From positions 62,001-126,000 of the forward strand of contig NZ_JAPFGB010000015.1 of the NCBI RefSeq assembly GCF_026241095.1: a DNA stretch of 64,000 bases. Reading direction: 5' to 3'. Position 1 is the stretch's first letter, and every line of letters begins with the position of its first letter. Positions 39,482 through 50,152 of the stretch are shown here, in pieces. A program made the translations under genes and the position numbers. The DNA comes from Saccharopolyspora sp. NFXS83 (lineage in GTDB: Bacteria > Actinomycetota > Actinomycetes > Mycobacteriales > Pseudonocardiaceae). The notes under the pieces were generated by a model, which saw only the letters and a program-made list of their open reading frames with translations, searched no databases and was not told the origin of the DNA.

Positions 39482-39724
39482 AGCACGAGGTCCGCCACCG
39501 CATGGTCGAGCCCGCCGCCTACGCCAACGCCGGGATCCCGTTCTGCTGGCGGGTCGAGCCGGTGCCGGGGCTCCCGACGATCGTGTGCTTCGAACACATC
39601 GGCGGTGAGCACGCGAAATCGTGCGTGGTCGAATCCGGGGAACCCCGCGACGGTGAAGGCCGCGCCCGTTCCGGTGGAGCTCGACGTGGACGTGCTGTAC
39701 GAGCGGAGCTTCGGCGGGGCGTGA
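39482..39724 (+). pseudogene. Uma2-family nuclease-like remnant, 5'-truncated and frameshifted
   Basis: From 39482 one frame reads VRHRMVEPAAYANAGIPFCW and then RVEPVPGLPTIVCFEH...ESGEP, like the C-terminal half of Uma2 (DUF820) proteins. The match then continues one frame over as PATVKAAPVPVELDVDVLYE up to the stop at 39724. Deleting one C from the run CCCC at 39643-39646 joins both parts into a continuous Uma2 tail. The N-terminal half with most PD-(D/E)XK residues is missing, because the segment directly follows the TetR stop codon. So it is a decayed gene end, or a short gene with a sequencing error in the C-run; the missing N-terminus favours decay. Confidence 0.65.
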
Positions 39725-39727
39725 GCC

Positions 39728-40915
39728 TCACGCCGAGGTGATGCGCAGGATCCGGTCATCGGTGCCGTTGGACGTGGTGATGTAGAGGGCGCCGTCGGGG
39801 CCCTGCCGGGCGGCGCGGAGCCTGCCGTGCAGGCCGTCGAGCTCCGGCGGCACCAGCACATCCCGCACGGCCCCGTCCGGGTCGAGGCCGAACAGCAGCA
39901 GCTTCGAGCCCTTCAGCGCGGTGACCGCGAGCATCCCGTCGAACCGGCCCCACCGCGGCCCGGTGAGGAACGTCGCCGCGCACACCGCCTCCGTCGGGCG
40001 CCCCGAGGACCACACCGCGGGCACCGCGTCCGGGAACCGCCGCAGGTCCGTCATGGGCACCGACTCGTCGTAGGTGTCCGAGCGACCGCCGCGCGACGGG
40101 TCCCAGCCGTAGTTCTCGCCCGCTCGCAGCAGGTTGATCTCGTCGTCGGAGTCCGGTCCGTGCTCGGCGGCGAACACCTGCCCGCCGGGGCGCGGAGCGA
40201 TGCCCTGCGGGTTGCGGTGGCCGTAGCTGAAGATCAGCCGCTCGACGGGGTTCGGCGCGCCGAGGAACGGGTTGCCGGGCGCGGGCTCGCCCGTCCGGAG
40301 GTCCATCCGCAGGACCTTGCCGCCGAGCCCGGCGCGGTCCTGCGCGGCCCGCGGATCGGCCGCGTCGCCCGTGGTGACCAGCAGTGAGCCGTCCTCGGCC
40401 AAGGTCGGTCGGCAGCCGGAGTGCCTGCCGCTCGTGTTCACCGGAAGCCCCGTCAGCAGCGGCTTGCCGACGCGCTCGGCGCTGCCGCCGTCGTCGGCGA
40501 GCCGCCAGGTCACCAGCCGCACGTCCACGGCCCGCCCGTCCTCCTGGTGCGCCTGGCAGGTGACGAACCGCCTGCTGTCGGCGAAGTCCGGGTGCACCAC
40601 CAGGCCCAGCAGGCCGCCTTCGCCTTCGGCGAGCACGTCGTCGAGGTCCGCGCGCACCGGGCGGATCTGCGCGCCGGGACTGGTGTCGGCCAGCAGCGCC
40701 AGCCTGCCGGGGCGTTGCGCGATCAGCGCCGTGCCGTCCGGGAGGAACCCGACGTCCCACGGGTGTTCGAGACCGCGGCCCAGGACCTCCACCCGCAACG
40801 TCGACGGAACCGGATCGGGTGCCCGGGTGCTGGGCGAGGGAGGCGCGCCATCCGGTGCGCCGCACGCCGCGAGCAGGGTGACCAGGGCGAGGGCGGCGAC
40901 TTGGCAAGCGCGCAT
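39728..40915 (-). CDS. PQQ-dependent sugar dehydrogenase-like lipoprotein (glucose/sorbosone dehydrogenase family)
   Basis: 395 residues. A lipoprotein signal [19 protein letters not shown] with lipobox LAAC, then a six-bladed propeller: [94 protein letters not shown] and [12 protein letters not shown]. The GRHSG and HGPDSDDE segments hold the usual PQQ/Ca-binding residues of soluble glucose dehydrogenases and Hhip-like proteins. Anchored outside the membrane, it oxidises an aldose or similar; PQQ synthesis genes are not in the window. ATG at 40915 is preceded by two in-frame GTGs. It faces away from mfd across 283 bases in which I see no clear element. Confidence 0.88.
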   Translation of the reverse strand: MRACQVAALALVTLLAACGAPDGAPPSPSTRAPDPVPSTLRVEVLGRGLEHPWDVGFLPDGTALIAQRPGRLALLADTSPGAQIRPVRADLDDVLAEGEGGLLGLVVHPDFADSRRFVTCQAHQEDGRAVDVRLVTWRLADDGGSAERVGKPLLTGLPVNTSGRHSGCRPTLAEDGSLLVTTGDAADPRAAQDRAGLGGKVLRMDLRTGEPAPGNPFLGAPNPVERLIFSYGHRNPQGIAPRPGGQVFAAEHGPDSDDEINLLRAGENYGWDPSRGGRSDTYDESVPMTDLRRFPDAVPAVWSSGRPTEAVCAATFLTGPRWGRFDGMLAVTALKGSKLLLFGLDPDGAVRDVLVPPELDGLHGRLRAARQGPDGALYITTSNGTDDRILRITSA

Positions 40916-41197
40916 CACCACAGTGTGGCACCGGCCGGGTACCGCACGTGGTCGTCTCGGCGCAGCGGGTGCGGGGCGGCCGGACGGTGTCGGTGCGGAG
41001 TCGTAGGCTGGACGACGACTCCCGTCACCCGGTATCGCGTGGTCCGCCTGGGGAGAGCCGGTCCTGGCTCGGTCGCGAGCGGTCGCCCGGCAGGTCGGTC
41101 TTTTCGCGAGCCGGACACACCCGCGGACTCGGCAGCAGTCGTCCAGGGGACGGGTCTGTGCGCGTTCGGCGATGTTTTCTCGGTGCGAGGGATTGCG

Positions 41198-44100
41198 ATG
41201 ACCCAGGCTGGTCCTGCCACGGCGACGGATGCGGCTCCGGCCGCGTTGCACGGGCTGCTCGACGCGCTGCTGCGGGAGGAGACCTTCCGCCGCGTCGTGT
41301 CGTCGGCGGGCCGCCCGCACCTGGAGCTGGAAGGCCCGGTCGCAGCGCGCCCGCTCGCGACGGCGGCGCTGGCCGCGGACTCCGGGGCGGCGGCACCGGT
41401 GCTGCTGGTGACCGCGACCGGCCGCGAGGCCGAGGAGACTGCGGCGGCGCTGGAGGACCTCATCGGCCCGGACGGCGTGGCGGTGTTCCCATCTTGGGAG
41501 ACGCTGCCGCACGAGCGGCTGTCCCCGCGCGCGGACACCGTCGGGCGCAGGCTCGCGGTGCTGCGCAGGCTCGCGCACCCCGAGGAGCACGTGGAAGGCC
41601 CGGTCCGGGTGCTCGTGACGACGGTGCGCAGCCTGATCCAGCCGATCGCGCCGGGCCTGGGGGAACTGGCCCCGGTGCGGCTCGCGCTGGGCGACGAGCA
41701 CGACTTCGAGCAGCTGGTGGAACGGCTCGCCGGCCTCGCCTACGGCCGCGTCGACATGGTGGAGAAGCGCGGCGAGTTCGCGGTGCGCGGCGGCATCGTC
41801 GACGTGTTCCCGCCGACGGTGGAGCACCCGCTGCGCGTGGAGTTCTGGGGTGACGAGGTCACCGAGATCCGCCCGTTCTCGGTCGCCGACCAGCGGTCCC
41901 TGCCGGACGCCCCGGACACCCTGCTCTACGCCCCCGCCTGCCGGGAACTGCTGATCACGCCCGAGGTGGCGGAGCGCGCGGAGGAACTGGCGCGGCAGCA
42001 CACGGCCGACGCGCAGCTAGCCGAGATGCTCGGCAAGATCGCCGGTGGTGCCGCCGTGGAGGGCATGGAGGCGCTGATCCCGGCGCTGTGCGAAGGCGAG
42101 ATGCGGCTGCTCACCGAACTCGTCCCGGACGGCACGCACGTGCTGCTGTCGGATCCGGAGAAGGTGCGGGCACGGGCCGCGGACCTGGTGCGCACCGGCC
42201 AGGAGTTCCTCGAGGCGTCCTGGATGGTCGCCGCCGACGGCGGCAAGGCCCCCATCGACCTGGGGGCGTCGGCGTACCGCGGGCTCGCGGAAGTCGCCGA
42301 GCGCACCCGGGAGATCGGCCTGCCCTGGTGGACGTTGACCCAGCTCAGCAGCGACAGCGCGGACGACGGCGTGGTGCACCTGGGCCTCAAGCAGGTCGAG
42401 GCGTACCGCGGTGAGGTGGAACGCGCGTTCGCCGATCTGCGCGCGCACACCGCCTCCGGTGGCGCCGCCGTGCTGGTGGTGCCGGGTCAGGGCACCGCGC
42501 AACGGGCGGTCCAGCAGTTCCGCGACGGCGACCTGCCGGTGCGCCACGCCGCCGAGGGGATCGCGGGCGAGCCGGAGACCGGTGTGATCACGGTGGTGCG
42601 AGGCGACCTGGAGGACGGGTTCGCCGCACCAGGGGTGGGCCTGGTGGTGCTCACCGAGACCGACCTGACCGGCGGTCGCGGTGGCACGTCAACCAAGGAC
42701 ATGCGCCGGATGCCGTCGCGGCGGCGCAACGCGGTGGACCCGCTGGCGTTGAAGGCCGGTGACTTCGTGGTGCACGAGCAGCACGGCATCGGCAAGTACG
42801 TGGAGATGGTGCAGCGCACCGTCGGCGGCGCGACCCGCGAGTACCTGGTGCTGGAGTACGCCTCCAGCAAGCGCGGGCAGCCCGGCGACCGGCTCTTCGT
42901 GCCCACCGACCAGCTCGACGAGGTCTCCCGCTACGTCGGCGGCGAGCTGCCGACGCTGAACAAGCTCGGCGGCTCCGACTGGAAGAACACCAAGGCCAAG
43001 GCGCGCAAGGCGGTCAAGGAGATCGCCGCCGAACTGGTGCAGCTCTACGCCGCGCGCCAGTCCGCCCCCGGTCATGCGTTCGGTCCGGACACCCCGTGGC
43101 AGCGGGAGCTGGAGGACGCCTTCCCGTACACCGAGACCGGTGATCAGATGGCGGCGATCGACGAGGCCAAGTCGGACATGCAGCGGCCCGTTCCGATGGA
43201 CCGGGTGATCTGCGGCGACGTGGGCTACGGCAAGACGGAGATCGCGGTGCGCGCCGCGTTCAAGGCCGTGCAGGACGGCAAGCAGGTCGCGGTCCTGGTG
43301 CCGACGACGCTGCTGGCGCAGCAGCACCTGAACACCTTCGCCGACCGGATGCGCTCCTTCCCGGTGACGATCAAGGGCTTGTCCCGGTTCACCGATCCGC
43401 GGGAGTCGGAGCAGACGGTGCAGGGTCTCGCCGACGGCTCGGTGGACGTCGTGATCGGCACGCACCGGTTGTTGCAGACCGGTGTGCGCTACAAGGACCT
43501 CGGCCTGGTCATCGTCGACGAGGAGCAGCGCTTCGGCGTCGAGCACAAGGAGCACATCAAGGCGCTGCGCACCCACGTGGACGTGCTGACGATGTCGGCG
43601 ACGCCCATCCCGCGGACGCTGGAGATGAGCATGGCGGGCATCCGGGAGATGTCCACGATCCTCACCCCGCCGGAGGAGCGGCATCCGGTGCTCACCTACG
43701 TCGGCGCCTACGACGAGAAGCAGGTCGGCGCCGCGATCCGCCGCGAGCTGCTGCGCGACGGCCAGGTGTTCTTCGTGCACAACCGCGTCTCGACGATCGA
43801 GAAGGCGGCCCGGTCGCTGCGCGAGCTGGTGCCGGAGGCGCGGATCGTCACCGCGCACGGCCAGATGAACGAGGACCGCCTGGAGAAGATCATCCAGGGG
43901 TTCTGGGAGCGCGAGCACGACGTGCTGGTGTGCACCACGATCGTCGAGACCGGGCTGGACATCTCGAACGCGAACACGCTGATCGTGGAGCGCTCGGACA
44001 TGCTCGGGCTCTCCCAGCTGCACCAGCTGCGCGGTCGCGTCGGGCGCGCTCGCGAGCGCGGCTACGCGTACTTCCTGTACCCCGGCGAGAAGCCGCTCAC

Positions 44101-44815
44101 CGACACCGCGCACGACCGGCTCGCGACGATCGCGCAGAACTCGGAGCTGGGCGCCGGCATGGCCGTGGCGATGAAGGACCTGGAGATCCGCGGCGCGGGC
44201 AACATCCTCGGCGCCGAGCAGTCCGGGCACATCGCGGGCGTCGGGTTCGACCTGTACGTGCGGCTGGTCGGCGAGGCCGTCGAGGCGTTCAAGCAGCACG
44301 CGGGCGCGGAAACCGGTGACCTGGAACGGGAACTGGCCGAGGTGCGGGTGGATCTGCCGGTCGACGCGCACATCCCGCACGACTACGTGCCGGGTGAGCG
44401 GCTGCGGCTGGAGGCGTACCGCAAGATCGCCGCCGCCGGTGATCAGACCGCGCTGGACGCGGTGCGCGCCGAGCTGGAAGACCGCTACGGCCCGCTGCCG
44501 GAGCCGGTGCAGCGGTTGCTCAAGGTCGCCACGTTCCGCCAGGTGTGCCGCGAGCACGGCGTCACCGAGGTGACCTTGCAGGGCTCCTCGCTGCGCATCG
44601 CGCCGATGGAGTTGGCCGATTCCCAGCAGATGCGCCTCAAGCGCCTGTACCCGAAGGCCGTCTACAAGGCGACGGTCCGCACGGTGTCGGTTCCCCGGCC
44701 GACGGAGGGCGCGGCCGGTGGCCGCATCGGAGCGCCGCAGCTGCGCGACGAGGCGCTGCTGGACTGGTGCGCCGACCTGCTCACCTCGTTGGCCGGTCGC
44801 CCCGCCGCCGTCTGA
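41198..44815 (+). CDS. mfd: Transcription-repair coupling factor
   Basis: 1205 residues. It releases stalled RNA polymerase and recruits UvrA. Order: N-terminal UvrB-homology module (1-350, with [14 protein letters not shown] and [17 protein letters not shown]), RNA-polymerase-interacting domain near 520 ([16 protein letters not shown]), translocase motor with Walker [10 protein letters not shown] near 675, DEEQRFG (DExQ box) near 775, [12 protein letters not shown], motif [19 protein letters not shown] near 945, and the TRCF C-terminal domain (about 1035-1150). ATG at 41198 follows GCGAGGG. All motor motifs are intact. In mycobacteria it sits between Rv1019 and mazG; here an LCP gene and a SurA-type lipoprotein gene lie between mfd and mazG. 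Confidence 0.97.
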   Translation: MTQAGPATATDAAPAALHGLLDALLREETFRRVVSSAGRPHLELEGPVAARPLATAALAADSGAAAPVLLVTATGREAEETAAALEDLIGPDGVAVFPSWETLPHERLSPRADTVGRRLAVLRRLAHPEEHVEGPVRVLVTTVRSLIQPIAPGLGELAPVRLALGDEHDFEQLVERLAGLAYGRVDMVEKRGEFAVRGGIVDVFPPTVEHPLRVEFWGDEVTEIRPFSVADQRSLPDAPDTLLYAPACRELLITPEVAERAEELARQHTADAQLAEMLGKIAGGAAVEGMEALIPALCEGEMRLLTELVPDGTHVLLSDPEKVRARAADLVRTGQEFLEASWMVAADGGKAPIDLGASAYRGLAEVAERTREIGLPWWTLTQLSSDSADDGVVHLGLKQVEAYRGEVERAFADLRAHTASGGAAVLVVPGQGTAQRAVQQFRDGDLPVRHAAEGIAGEPETGVITVVRGDLEDGFAAPGVGLVVLTETDLTGGRGGTSTKDMRRMPSRRRNAVDPLALKAGDFVVHEQHGIGKYVEMVQRTVGGATREYLVLEYASSKRGQPGDRLFVPTDQLDEVSRYVGGELPTLNKLGGSDWKNTKAKARKAVKEIAAELVQLYAARQSAPGHAFGPDTPWQRELEDAFPYTETGDQMAAIDEAKSDMQRPVPMDRVICGDVGYGKTEIAVRAAFKAVQDGKQVAVLVPTTLLAQQHLNTFADRMRSFPVTIKGLSRFTDPRESEQTVQGLADGSVDVVIGTHRLLQTGVRYKDLGLVIVDEEQRFGVEHKEHIKALRTHVDVLTMSATPIPRTLEMSMAGIREMSTILTPPEERHPVLTYVGAYDEKQVGAAIRRELLRDGQVFFVHNRVSTIEKAARSLRELVPEARIVTAHGQMNEDRLEKIIQGFWEREHDVLVCTTIVETGLDISNANTLIVERSDMLGLSQLHQLRGRVGRARERGYAYFLYPGEKPLTDTAHDRLATIAQNSELGAGMAVAMKDLEIRGAGNILGAEQSGHIAGVGFDLYVRLVGEAVEAFKQHAGAETGDLERELAEVRVDLPVDAHIPHDYVPGERLRLEAYRKIAAAGDQTALDAVRAELEDRYGPLPEPVQRLLKVATFRQVCREHGVTEVTLQGSSLRIAPMELADSQQMRLKRLYPKAVYKATVRTVSVPRPTEGAAGGRIGAPQLRDEALLDWCADLLTSLAGRPAAV

Positions 44816-45061
44816 TCGGCCTCTCGCAGCTGGCGAGGGGGCGCCGCGCCCGGCATGATCAGGACGCGTTCGGTGGCGGAAACGTTCGGATAACCGTTCT
44901 TTCATCCGATTTCGGCACGATCTGCCGATCGGGGAGTCGGCCGATCGGTGGTCAAAAATCGCCACCGGGCAACCAACGCGTGCGTGGGACGTCTGAATCC
45001 GTGGGCGGACTCGCCGGTTCGACGTGTCGCCTGGTTCTGCCGGCAGGGGAAAGGACGCGGT

Positions 45062-46690
45062 GTGGATCGTGCGAGAGGGCAGCGGCGGCCGAGTTCTCCG
45101 CGTCGTCCAGGGCCGTCACGGCTCGGTGAGGAGACCACGGTCCGCCGACCCGTCGTACCGCGCGCGGACGACCGGGATCGCCGCAGGCCCAAGCGACGCG
45201 CCGGGCGGGTGTTCGGCCGCACGCTGATCGCCCTGCTGTCCGTCGCGATCCTCAGCACCAGCGCGTACGCGTGGGGCACGCTCAACGGCTGGACCGGTGG
45301 GATCACCGGGAGCGACGTGATCGGTGGCGGGGTCAGCGCCCCGGACGGCGCCGTCGACGTCCTGCTCGTCGGCAACGACAGCCGCACCGATGCGGAGGGG
45401 AACCCGCTGTCCGAGGAGGTGCTGCGCGAGCTGCGCACCACCGACGAGAGCGGCAACCTCACCGACACGATGATCCTGATGCGCATCCCCAACGGTGGTG
45501 AGCGCGCCAGCGCCGTGTCCTTCCCCCGCGACACGCAGGTCAGCCTCGGCAACGGGCACGGCGAGCACAAGCTCACGGAGGCTTACAACACCGAGCGCAT
45601 GGCCGCGTTGGAGCAGTTGGAGAGCGACGGCGTGACCGATCCGAAGGAGCAGGAGCGGCAGGCGCGGACCGCGGGGCAGAAATTCCTGATCGAGACGATC
45701 GAGGACCTGTCCGGCGTGACCATCGACCATTACGCCGAGGTGAACCTGCTCGGGTTCTACGAGATCACCAAGGCCGTCGGCGGCGTGGACGTGTGCCTGC
45801 TCAACGACGTGGACGACAGTGAGCACTCCGGCGCGGTGTTCTCCGCCGGGCCGCAGACGATCTCCGGTGGGGACGCGTTGTCCTTCGTGCGCCAGCGGTA
45901 CGGGCTGCCGCGCACCGACCTGGATCGCGTGGTGCGCCAGCAGGTGTTCATGTCGGGGCTGGCGAACAAGATCCTGTCCGCCGGAACGTTGAGCAACCCG
46001 GTGAAGCTCGGGGAGCTGATGGCGGCGCTGCGGAAGTCGGTGGTGCTCGACTCGGGCTGGGACGTCATGGACTTCGCGCAGCGGATGCAGGGCATCGCGG
46101 GCGGCGACATCGAGTTCCAGACCATCCCGGTGGAGCTGGTCGGGGAATCCGGGAAGGAGAAGGTGACGGTCGACGAAGCGGAGGTGCAGCGGTTCGTGGC
46201 GAACCTGCTGCTGTCCCCGCAGGAACGGGCGGTGCGCCAGCAGGCGGAGCGCGCTCCGCAGGAGCAGACCTCGCAGTCCGAGACCTCGTCGGAGGAACCG
46301 ACGAGCGAGAGCCCGTCGAAGACGACGGTGAGCGTCTACAACGCTTCCGGCGTCACGGGGCTCGCCGCGAGCGTTCTGGAACGCCTCACCGGGGAGGGGT
46401 TCCGCTCCGGTACCAGTGGGAACGCCGAGTCGATGAGCTCGTCGTCGGTGCGGGTGGCGGCGGGCGAGGAGGCCGCGGGCGAGCAGGTCGCCGAGGCGCT
46501 CGGCGGCTTGCCGGTGCGCACCAGCGGCTCCGTGGAGTCCGGCAGCGTCGAGGTGTACCTGGGCTCGGACTACGAGGGGCCGGGGGCGCAGAACTTCGCC
46601 GGTGCGCGCCCGCTTCGCCTCGACGGGCTCCAGCGGGCGCAGGCCCCGACCCAGCCGATCACCGCGGGCGGGGTGCCTTGCGTGAACTGA
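45062..46690 (+). CDS. LCP-family (LytR-CpsA-Psr) cell wall glycopolymer transferase
   Basis: 542 residues from GTG 45062, chosen because GGGGAAAGGA lies 5 to 6 bases upstream; GTG 44948 is an alternative. A basic cytoplasmic N-terminus (Arg-rich, about 1-52), one membrane helix (about 53-75, TLIALLSVAILSTSAYAWG), the LCP domain (about 100-330) with VDVLLVGNDSRTD, AVSFPRDTQVSLG, HKLTEAYN, YAEVNLLGFYEITKAVGGVDV and the Arg motif RTDLDRVVRQQ, then a Ser/Glu linker and a LytR_C domain (about 415-500, VSVYNASGVTGLAASV). LCP enzymes ligate arabinogalactan or teichoic-type polymers to peptidoglycan outside the membrane. Confidence 0.93.
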   Translation: MDRARGQRRPSSPRRPGPSRLGEETTVRRPVVPRADDRDRRRPKRRAGRVFGRTLIALLSVAILSTSAYAWGTLNGWTGGITGSDVIGGGVSAPDGAVDVLLVGNDSRTDAEGNPLSEEVLRELRTTDESGNLTDTMILMRIPNGGERASAVSFPRDTQVSLGNGHGEHKLTEAYNTERMAALEQLESDGVTDPKEQERQARTAGQKFLIETIEDLSGVTIDHYAEVNLLGFYEITKAVGGVDVCLLNDVDDSEHSGAVFSAGPQTISGGDALSFVRQRYGLPRTDLDRVVRQQVFMSGLANKILSAGTLSNPVKLGELMAALRKSVVLDSGWDVMDFAQRMQGIAGGDIEFQTIPVELVGESGKEKVTVDEAEVQRFVANLLLSPQERAVRQQAERAPQEQTSQSETSSEEPTSESPSKTTVSVYNASGVTGLAASVLERLTGEGFRSGTSGNAESMSSSSVRVAAGEEAAGEQVAEALGGLPVRTSGSVESGSVEVYLGSDYEGPGAQNFAGARPLRLDGLQRAQAPTQPITAGGVPCVN

Positions 46691-46743
46691 CGGGGCGAGG
46701 ATGAGGGTTCACCCCGAGATGATCTCGTGAGAGGGTGATCGCT

Positions 46744-47676
46744 GTGAGCTCCGTCATCTCCCGCCTCCGTCCGCTCGCGTTGGTCGCGCTCTCCTGCGCG
46801 CTGCTCGCCGGTTGTGGTGTCGAACCCGGCCGGGTCGGTGCGGCTGCCTTGGTGGGCGACGCGCGGATCCCGGTCAGCGAGGTGCAGGGCCGGTACCGCG
46901 CCGTGCTGGACAAGGAGCCGGAGGCCAAGGCGCAGCTCGCGGAGCAGGAGCAGCTCGGCGAGTTCGGCCGCAGGCTCGCCGGTGACCTGGCGCGCCGGGC
47001 GCTGGTGGACCAGGCCGCGAAGGACGAGGGCCTGCGGGTGGACGAGCGGCGGGTCCGCGAAGTGATCGACTCCGCCGGCGGCGAGCAGGCCGCCAGCGCC
47101 GGGCAGATCTACACCGCCGACGACATGGCGGCCGTGGTGCGCAGCAAGCTGCTGACCGCCGAGCTCGGCCGCCGCTACATCGACCGGATCTCCATCACTT
47201 ACGACGTCACCTCCGCCGCCACCCGCGGTGAGGCGGAGCAGAAGGCGCGGCGGATGGCGCGGAGCGACGCGGAGTCCACCGCCGTCGTCACCGCCGATCA
47301 GCAGGCCGGGCAGGGCGCGGCGGCCGATCAGCGGCTGCGTTCCGCGGACGTGCCCGACCTGGCGGCGGGTACTCCGCTGTTCGGTGCGCGAGCGGGCACC
47401 GCGATGGCCTTCGAGCTGCAACCGCAGTCCGGCCAGTGGTCGGTGGTGCGGATCAAGCGGCGCGACGTCGCCCCGGCACCGCCCGCGCCGAGCGCGGCCG
47501 GTGGGGACGAGATGCGGATGCAGTCCTTCGGCGATCAGCTGCTGCGGGTGACCGCCCAGCGGGTCGGTGTCGAGTTGAGCCCGCGCTACGGCGTCTGGGA
47601 CCAGCTCGCGTTGGCGGCGGCTCCGAACGAGGACGAGACGATCGGGTTCGTCTTCCCCGCCACCGACCGGTCCTGA
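46744..47676 (+). CDS. SurA N-terminal-domain lipoprotein (putative periplasmic-type chaperone)
   Basis: 310 residues. A lipoprotein signal with lipobox LLAGC (Cys about 24), then a SurA_N-type helical chaperone domain (about 35-150): VGAAALVGDARIPVSEVQGRY opens it as in SurA/PrsA-like proteins, followed by GRRLAGDLARRALVDQAAKDEGLRVDE. A PPIase parvulin domain is not recognisable. GTG at 46744 is preferred (AGAGG 9 bases upstream) over GTG 46735. It sits just before mazG, as a SurA-like lipoprotein gene does in several actinobacteria. Likely helps secreted proteins fold outside the membrane (inference). Confidence 0.82.
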   Translation: MSSVISRLRPLALVALSCALLAGCGVEPGRVGAAALVGDARIPVSEVQGRYRAVLDKEPEAKAQLAEQEQLGEFGRRLAGDLARRALVDQAAKDEGLRVDERRVREVIDSAGGEQAASAGQIYTADDMAAVVRSKLLTAELGRRYIDRISITYDVTSAATRGEAEQKARRMARSDAESTAVVTADQQAGQGAAADQRLRSADVPDLAAGTPLFGARAGTAMAFELQPQSGQWSVVRIKRRDVAPAPPAPSAAGGDEMRMQSFGDQLLRVTAQRVGVELSPRYGVWDQLALAAAPNEDETIGFVFPATDRS

Positions 47677-47865
47677 TCGCCGGTCCGCGGCCGGATTTCG
47701 GGCGGCCGTGCCGATACCGGTGAGCCGCCCGGCCGCCGAAGATCACCCGCATGGAGTGACGCGCCGGTGTGTCGGACGGGGTGCGTCGGTGCGCCGGGGG
47801 CAGGCTCGGCGATATGGATCAAGCGTTGCGGCGAGGACGAGAATCGTGGTTGCGACAATCGCACC

Positions 47866-48945
47866 ATGCAGAGTGCACGTTCGGCGGACCACGTGACCGG
47901 CGACCGTTCGAACACCCCGTCCGGGGCGTTCGGGGCGAGCGCGGATTCCCCATCCGAACCGTTGGTTCCGGGGTCGGCGGTGGTCGTCGTGGACGACCGC
48001 CTCGGGGACGTGATCCCGGCGGCGGCGGTGCCCGCGCTGCGCCGTGCCGCGGCGGTCTACGTCGCACCGGGGCTCTCGGCCGCGACGGTCGAGGCGCTCG
48101 ACGAGCCCGTGGCCCCTGCCGCGGAAGCGCTGCTGGCGCAGGCCGCGCGGGAGCCGGTCGTCCTGTTCGCGCCGGACCTGGCATCGGCGCAGGTGCAGGC
48201 GTTGCGCGGAGCCGGTGCGGCGTTGCTCGGTTCGCATCCGCCGGTGGGCGTCGAGCTGCTGGACGCCGTGACGGTGATGGATCGGTTGCGCTCGCCGGGC
48301 GGCTGCCCGTGGGACGCGGAGCAGGACCACGATTCGCTGCGCCGCTACCTGGTGGAGGAGACCTACGAGCTGCTCGACGCGATCGACCAGCAGGACCGCC
48401 CGTCGTTGCGCGAGGAGCTGGGCGACGTGCTGCTGCAGGTCCTGTTCCACGCCCGGATCGCCGCCGAGGACGCCACCGAGCCGTTCGGGGTGGACGAGGT
48501 GGCCGCCGACCTGGTGGGCAAGCTGGTGTCCCGGCACCCGCACGTGTTCACCGAGTTCGAGTCCGTGCACGACGCGGAGTCCCAGCAGCTGCGCTGGGAT
48601 GAGCTCAAGCAACGGGAGAAGCAGCGGGAGTCCATCGTGGACGGTGTTGCGACCGGTCAGCCGGCCGCCGCGCTGGCGGCGAAGCTGGTGCAGCGGGCCG
48701 AGCGAGCCGGAGTGCCGCGCGCACTGGTCGCCGTCGGGGAATCACCCGGTGCGGTCTTGTTCGACCTCGTCGCCCGCGCCAGGCTGGCTGGAGATGATCC
48801 GGAGGACGACCTGCGGGCCGCCGCGCTCGCCTTCGCCGGTCGGGTCCGGGACGCCGAGGCCGCCGCGCGGGCAGATGGTCAGGACCCGCACGGGCTCAGC
48901 TCCGCGCAGTGGAGCCGGTACTGGAACACCGCCGCCGGGGAGTGA
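47866..48945 (+). CDS. mazG: Nucleoside triphosphate pyrophosphohydrolase
   Basis: 359 residues. The MazG domain (about 130-255) has MDRLRSPGGCPWDAEQDHDSL, YLVEETYELLDAID, the Mg-binding EELGDVLLQVLFHARIA and HPHVF; a second, degenerate helical MazG-like part follows. It hydrolyses (d)NTPs, including damaged ones, to monophosphates. The first 125 residues form an Ala/Val-rich extension (AVVVVDDRLGDVIPAAAVPAL, ...), as in mycobacterial MazG. GACAAT, a -10-like box, is 6 bases before ATG 47866, so it may be leaderless. Confidence 0.94.
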   Translation: MQSARSADHVTGDRSNTPSGAFGASADSPSEPLVPGSAVVVVDDRLGDVIPAAAVPALRRAAAVYVAPGLSAATVEALDEPVAPAAEALLAQAAREPVVLFAPDLASAQVQALRGAGAALLGSHPPVGVELLDAVTVMDRLRSPGGCPWDAEQDHDSLRRYLVEETYELLDAIDQQDRPSLREELGDVLLQVLFHARIAAEDATEPFGVDEVAADLVGKLVSRHPHVFTEFESVHDAESQQLRWDELKQREKQRESIVDGVATGQPAAALAAKLVQRAERAGVPRALVAVGESPGAVLFDLVARARLAGDDPEDDLRAAALAFAGRVRDAEAAARADGQDPHGLSSAQWSRYWNTAAGE

Positions 48946-49212
48946 GGCGGAATCCCGGCCTTCGTCCGCGCAACGCCGCGGGCGGATTCGGCCCGGTTTC
49001 GAGGATCGACGGCTTGATGGGTCGCCACCTGCGAAGATCGTCTCAATTTGTCCTCAGTGGACGAATGGCTTGGCGTGGTCTCGCTGGGCGTACCGCGAGA
49101 CCCGCGGAATCGTTGTCCTGGTCGGTGCTCGCATCGCAACGTGCGAAAAGTCCGGTTCGCCACTGAACACGACCCGACATGTGCACACTGGAGTGGGAGA
49201 GGGAGGGCATTC

Positions 49213-50031
49213 GTGTCGCAGCAACTGAGCACGTGCAGACCATGGCGGCTCGCCGGAGTGGTACCGATGATCGCACTGCTCGTCTCGTGCGGCTCGGAAC
49301 CGAGCAGTTCTCGCCAGCAGACGCAGCCGAGCGTGCAGGCCGATCCCCCCACCGCGGTGGCGCCCCCGGACAGCGGCGTCACCCCGCCACCGCTGTCGGT
49401 CCTGCCCGCGGGCACCCCGCCGCTGCCGACCACCGAACGACCGCAGCTCCAGCTCGAAGCCTGGTCGGAGTCGATGTCCGACGAGCTCAACATCCCCCGA
49501 GCCGCTCTGCAGGCCTACGGCTACGCGGCCCGCGCGGCGGAGACCAGCCATCCGGGTTGCGGGTTGGGCTGGACGACGCTCGCGGGCATCGGCGCCATCG
49601 AATCCAGCCACGGCCGGTTCAACGGCGCTCGCCTGGACGAGACGGGCAGGCCGAGCGTGCCGATCATCGGCCTGCCGCTGGACGGCAGCCACGGCGTCAA
49701 GCGCATCGACGACACCGACGGCGGACGGCTGGACGGCGACCCGGTGTTCGACCGGGCCATCGGGCCGCTGCAGTTCATCCCCACGACCTGGGAGCGGTGG
49801 GCTTCCGACGCGGACGGCGACGGCGTCGCGGACCCGCACGACATCGACGACGCGGCGCTGGCCGCGGCGCAGTACCTGTGCACCGTCGGCGGCGACATGA
49901 ACGACCCGGACCGGTTCTGGGCGGCGTTGCTCGACTACAACGAGAGCCACGACTACGGCCAGGACGTGCTCGACCACGCCGACCACTACGGCAAGACCAG
50001 CCGGACCCTGAGCGCGGAGGGCGGACGATGA
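49213..50031 (+). CDS. Lytic murein transglycosylase lipoprotein (LpqU-like, copy 1)
   Basis: 272 residues. Signal with lipobox (MIALLVSC, Cys about 27), a Pro/Thr/Ser linker, and an MltB-type SLT domain (about 90-260): GWTTLAGIGAIESSHGRFNG with catalytic Glu, SHGVKRIDDTDGGRLDGDPVFDRAIGPLQFIPTTWERW, DADGDGVADPHDIDDAALAAAQYLC and YNESHDYGQDVL. It cleaves the MurNAc-GlcNAc bond in peptidoglycan. GTG at 49213 has GGAGGG 5 to 6 bases upstream. The position between mazG and eno matches lpqU (Rv1022). Confidence 0.92.
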   Translation: MSQQLSTCRPWRLAGVVPMIALLVSCGSEPSSSRQQTQPSVQADPPTAVAPPDSGVTPPPLSVLPAGTPPLPTTERPQLQLEAWSESMSDELNIPRAALQAYGYAARAAETSHPGCGLGWTTLAGIGAIESSHGRFNGARLDETGRPSVPIIGLPLDGSHGVKRIDDTDGGRLDGDPVFDRAIGPLQFIPTTWERWASDADGDGVADPHDIDDAALAAAQYLCTVGGDMNDPDRFWAALLDYNESHDYGQDVLDHADHYGKTSRTLSAEGGR

Positions 50032-50152
50032 GTCCCCGCTCTTGATCTCCCGTGCGGCGGGACGGGTTTCCGCTGGGTGCGGTCGTATCCGGAAGTTGGT
50101 CGATTTGTGCTCGCTCCTAGTTCTCCCGGATACCGCCAAGTAACCTGATCGC

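Noticed and set aside
44818-44840. Weak hairpin after mfd
   Set aside because: An eight-pair stem with a wobble and no T-run; too weak to list as a terminator.
42689-44965. A 758-codon minus-strand frame opposite mfd
   Set aside because: Antisense shadow of intact mfd; no conserved motif.
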